Program-made: the position numbers and the translations under genes
Origin: Acidimicrobiia bacterium
Lineage (GTDB): Bacteria; Actinomycetota; Acidimicrobiia; Spongiisociales; JAHEDJ01
Length of the DNA stretch: 5,525 bases
Direction: 5' to 3'
Assembly (NCBI GenBank): GCA_030598025.1
Contig: JAUVQS010000108.1
Span: forward strand, 1-5,525
In this document: piece after piece, positions 4,466 to 5,525 of the stretch
Numbering within the stretch: the stretch's first letter is position 1
Layout: each line of letters starts with the position of its first letter
The notes under the pieces: model-generated
What the model was told of the DNA's origin: nothing
The model's database searches: none
What the model saw: the letters and a program-made list of their open reading frames with translations, nothing else

Positions 4466-5525
4466 GTGGTATCCGAAACCGAATCTCCGCCGAGCGCGGG
4501 ACCACCGGAAACAGACGAGCGGGTCAGGAAAGTCAGTCGCCTCAACAAGTTGTTGGCGCGTCCGGAATTCGGCGCAGGGTTGGGAGCGGTCCTGGTCTGG
4601 GTGTTCTTTGCGATCATTGCCAACGACAACAACTTCGCGAGTTGGGCGACATTCTCAGCAATTCTGAATCGAGCCGCGCCGCTCGGGATATTGGCCGTAG
4701 CGGTGGCCCTGCTCATGATCGGGGGCGAGTTCGACCTGTCGATCGGTTCGATCCTCGGCTTTGCCGGCATGACGATCATGGTGTTGGTCACGCCGACGAC
4801 CACCGGGGGGTTCGGCTGGTCGCTATGGCCGGCCATATTCGCAGCGCTCGTTTTGGCCTTGGCGATTGGGGTCTTCAACGGCACCTTGGTGGTCGCTACG
4901 AAATTACCGTCGTTCATCATCACGCTGGCCACCCTGTTCATCTTCCGAGGCTTGACCATCGCTCTGGCCCGGCAGTTCACCAATCGAACACAGTTGGGAG
5001 ACCTGGACGAGGTCTCCGGGTTCGCCCTGGCCGATAAGCTTTTCGCAAGCCAGATCGAGCTCTTCGGGACCAGCTTTAGGGTGTCGATCCTGTGGTGGTT
5101 TGCGATGGCGGCGGTGGCGACCTGGATCCTGCTTCGCACCCGTCAGGGCAACTGGATCTTCGGCTCGGGTGGAGACGCCAACGCAGCTCGCAACGTCGGC
5201 GTGCCGGTGAACCGCGTCAAGATCGCGCTCTTCATGGGAACCGCATTTGCCGCCTTCCTCGTAGCGGTCATTCAGGCAGTTCAGTTCACCGGTGCCGACA
5301 CGCTGCGGGGCTTCGGGTTGGAGTTCCAAGCGATCATCGCTGTAGTGGTTGGCGGAACGCTGCTCACCGGTGGTTACGGCTCGGCGATTGGAGCTTCGTT
5401 CGGGGCCCTGATCTTTGCCATGGTGCAACAGGGCATCATCATCACTGGGGTGGACGGCGATTGGTTCCAGGTGTTTGTGGGAGTCGTCCTCGTGATCGCG
5501 GTGATATTCAACAACTTCATACGGC
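4466..5525 (+). CDS. RbsC-type sugar ABC transporter permease (3' end cut by window)
   Basis: This is the membrane subunit of the same importer as the upstream binding protein; it forms the translocation path and couples to a sugar ABC ATPase. 353 codons are present from GTG 4466, and the frame is still open at the window end. Members run about 320-380 aa, so only a short tail is probably missing. Residues 1-32 are a polar cytoplasmic segment. The first membrane helix is about 36-52. Helix 2 runs into the conserved MIGGEFDLSIGS (84-95), matching the family's GGxDLSVGS block. KLPSFIITLATLFIFRG (146-162) matches the RbsC KxPxFIxTLxxxxxxRG block. A hydrophobic helix near 207-222 precedes the cytoplasmic coupling loop GGDANAARNVGVPVNRVK (from 235), the EAA-like ATPase-docking motif. 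Then come helices ending in GGTLLTGGYGSAIGASFGA and a last helix near the edge. The ATPase gene is not in the window and is expected nearby. Confidence 0.93.
   Translation, partial: MVSETESPPSAGPPETDERVRKVSRLNKLLARPEFGAGLGAVLVWVFFAIIANDNNFASWATFSAILNRAAPLGILAVAVALLMIGGEFDLSIGSILGFAGMTIMVLVTPTTTGGFGWSLWPAIFAALVLALAIGVFNGTLVVATKLPSFIITLATLFIFRGLTIALARQFTNRTQLGDLDEVSGFALADKLFASQIELFGTSFRVSILWWFAMAAVATWILLRTRQGNWIFGSGGDANAARNVGVPVNRVKIALFMGTAFAAFLVAVIQAVQFTGADTLRGFGLEFQAIIAVVVGGTLLTGGYGSAIGASFGALIFAMVQQGIIITGVDGDWFQVFVGVVLVIAVIFNNFIR

Noticed and set aside
3543..4505. 320-codon open frame antisense to the sugar-binding protein gene
   Set aside because: It mirrors the codon pattern of the convincing sense gene, has no recognisable domain and crosses the intercistronic hairpin.
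4435..5139. 234-codon antisense frame over the permease
   Set aside because: The sense frame encodes a clear RbsC-type permease with conserved motifs; the antisense product is basic low-complexity sequence.

Overview
The window looks like chromosomal DNA from a high-GC actinobacterium. The Thr/Ala/Gly/Asp-rich linker after the lipoprotein cysteine, the actinobacterial style of the isomerase and dehydrogenase sequences, and frequent GTG starts suggest Acidimicrobiia or a relative. The phylum-level guess is inference from sequence style, not from a marker gene.

Layout. 1-70: the last 22 codons of an unidentified + strand gene. 71-506: no credible gene, but many short inverted repeats and one imperfect 45-bp-period direct repeat. 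507-772: a decayed DUF1353-family gene (one frameshift, one in-frame stop, N-terminal half missing). 773-866: an apparent junction containing a well-placed Shine-Dalgarno and GTG that open only a 15-codon frame. 867-1709 (+): a sugar isomerase/epimerase-fold protein of the hydroxypyruvate isomerase type. 1710-1952: a gene-free convergent gap. 1953-3137 (-): a Gfo/Idh/MocA NAD(P)-dependent sugar or polyol dehydrogenase. 3138-3371: a divergent control region with several palindromes. 3372-4394 (+): a lipoprotein sugar-binding protein of an ABC importer. 4404-4438: a perfect 15-bp-stem hairpin. 4466-5525 (+): an RbsC-type ABC permease, cut by the window end.

How the genes fit together. The binding protein and permease are two parts of a CUT2/ribose-type importer; the ATPase is expected just outside the window, most likely downstream. 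The divergent dehydrogenase and the isomerase are the sort of enzymes that oxidise or rearrange the imported sugar, polyol or sugar acid. The substrate cannot be read from the sequence; myo-inositol-like polyols, pentoses or an aldonic acid are all possible. The strong hairpin between binding protein and permease is placed to let the cell make more binding protein than permease. The left 900 bp differs: it looks like a decay or rearrangement zone beside an intact sugar-use locus. I found no CRISPR array, tRNA, rRNA, transposase, or clear new defence or mobile system.
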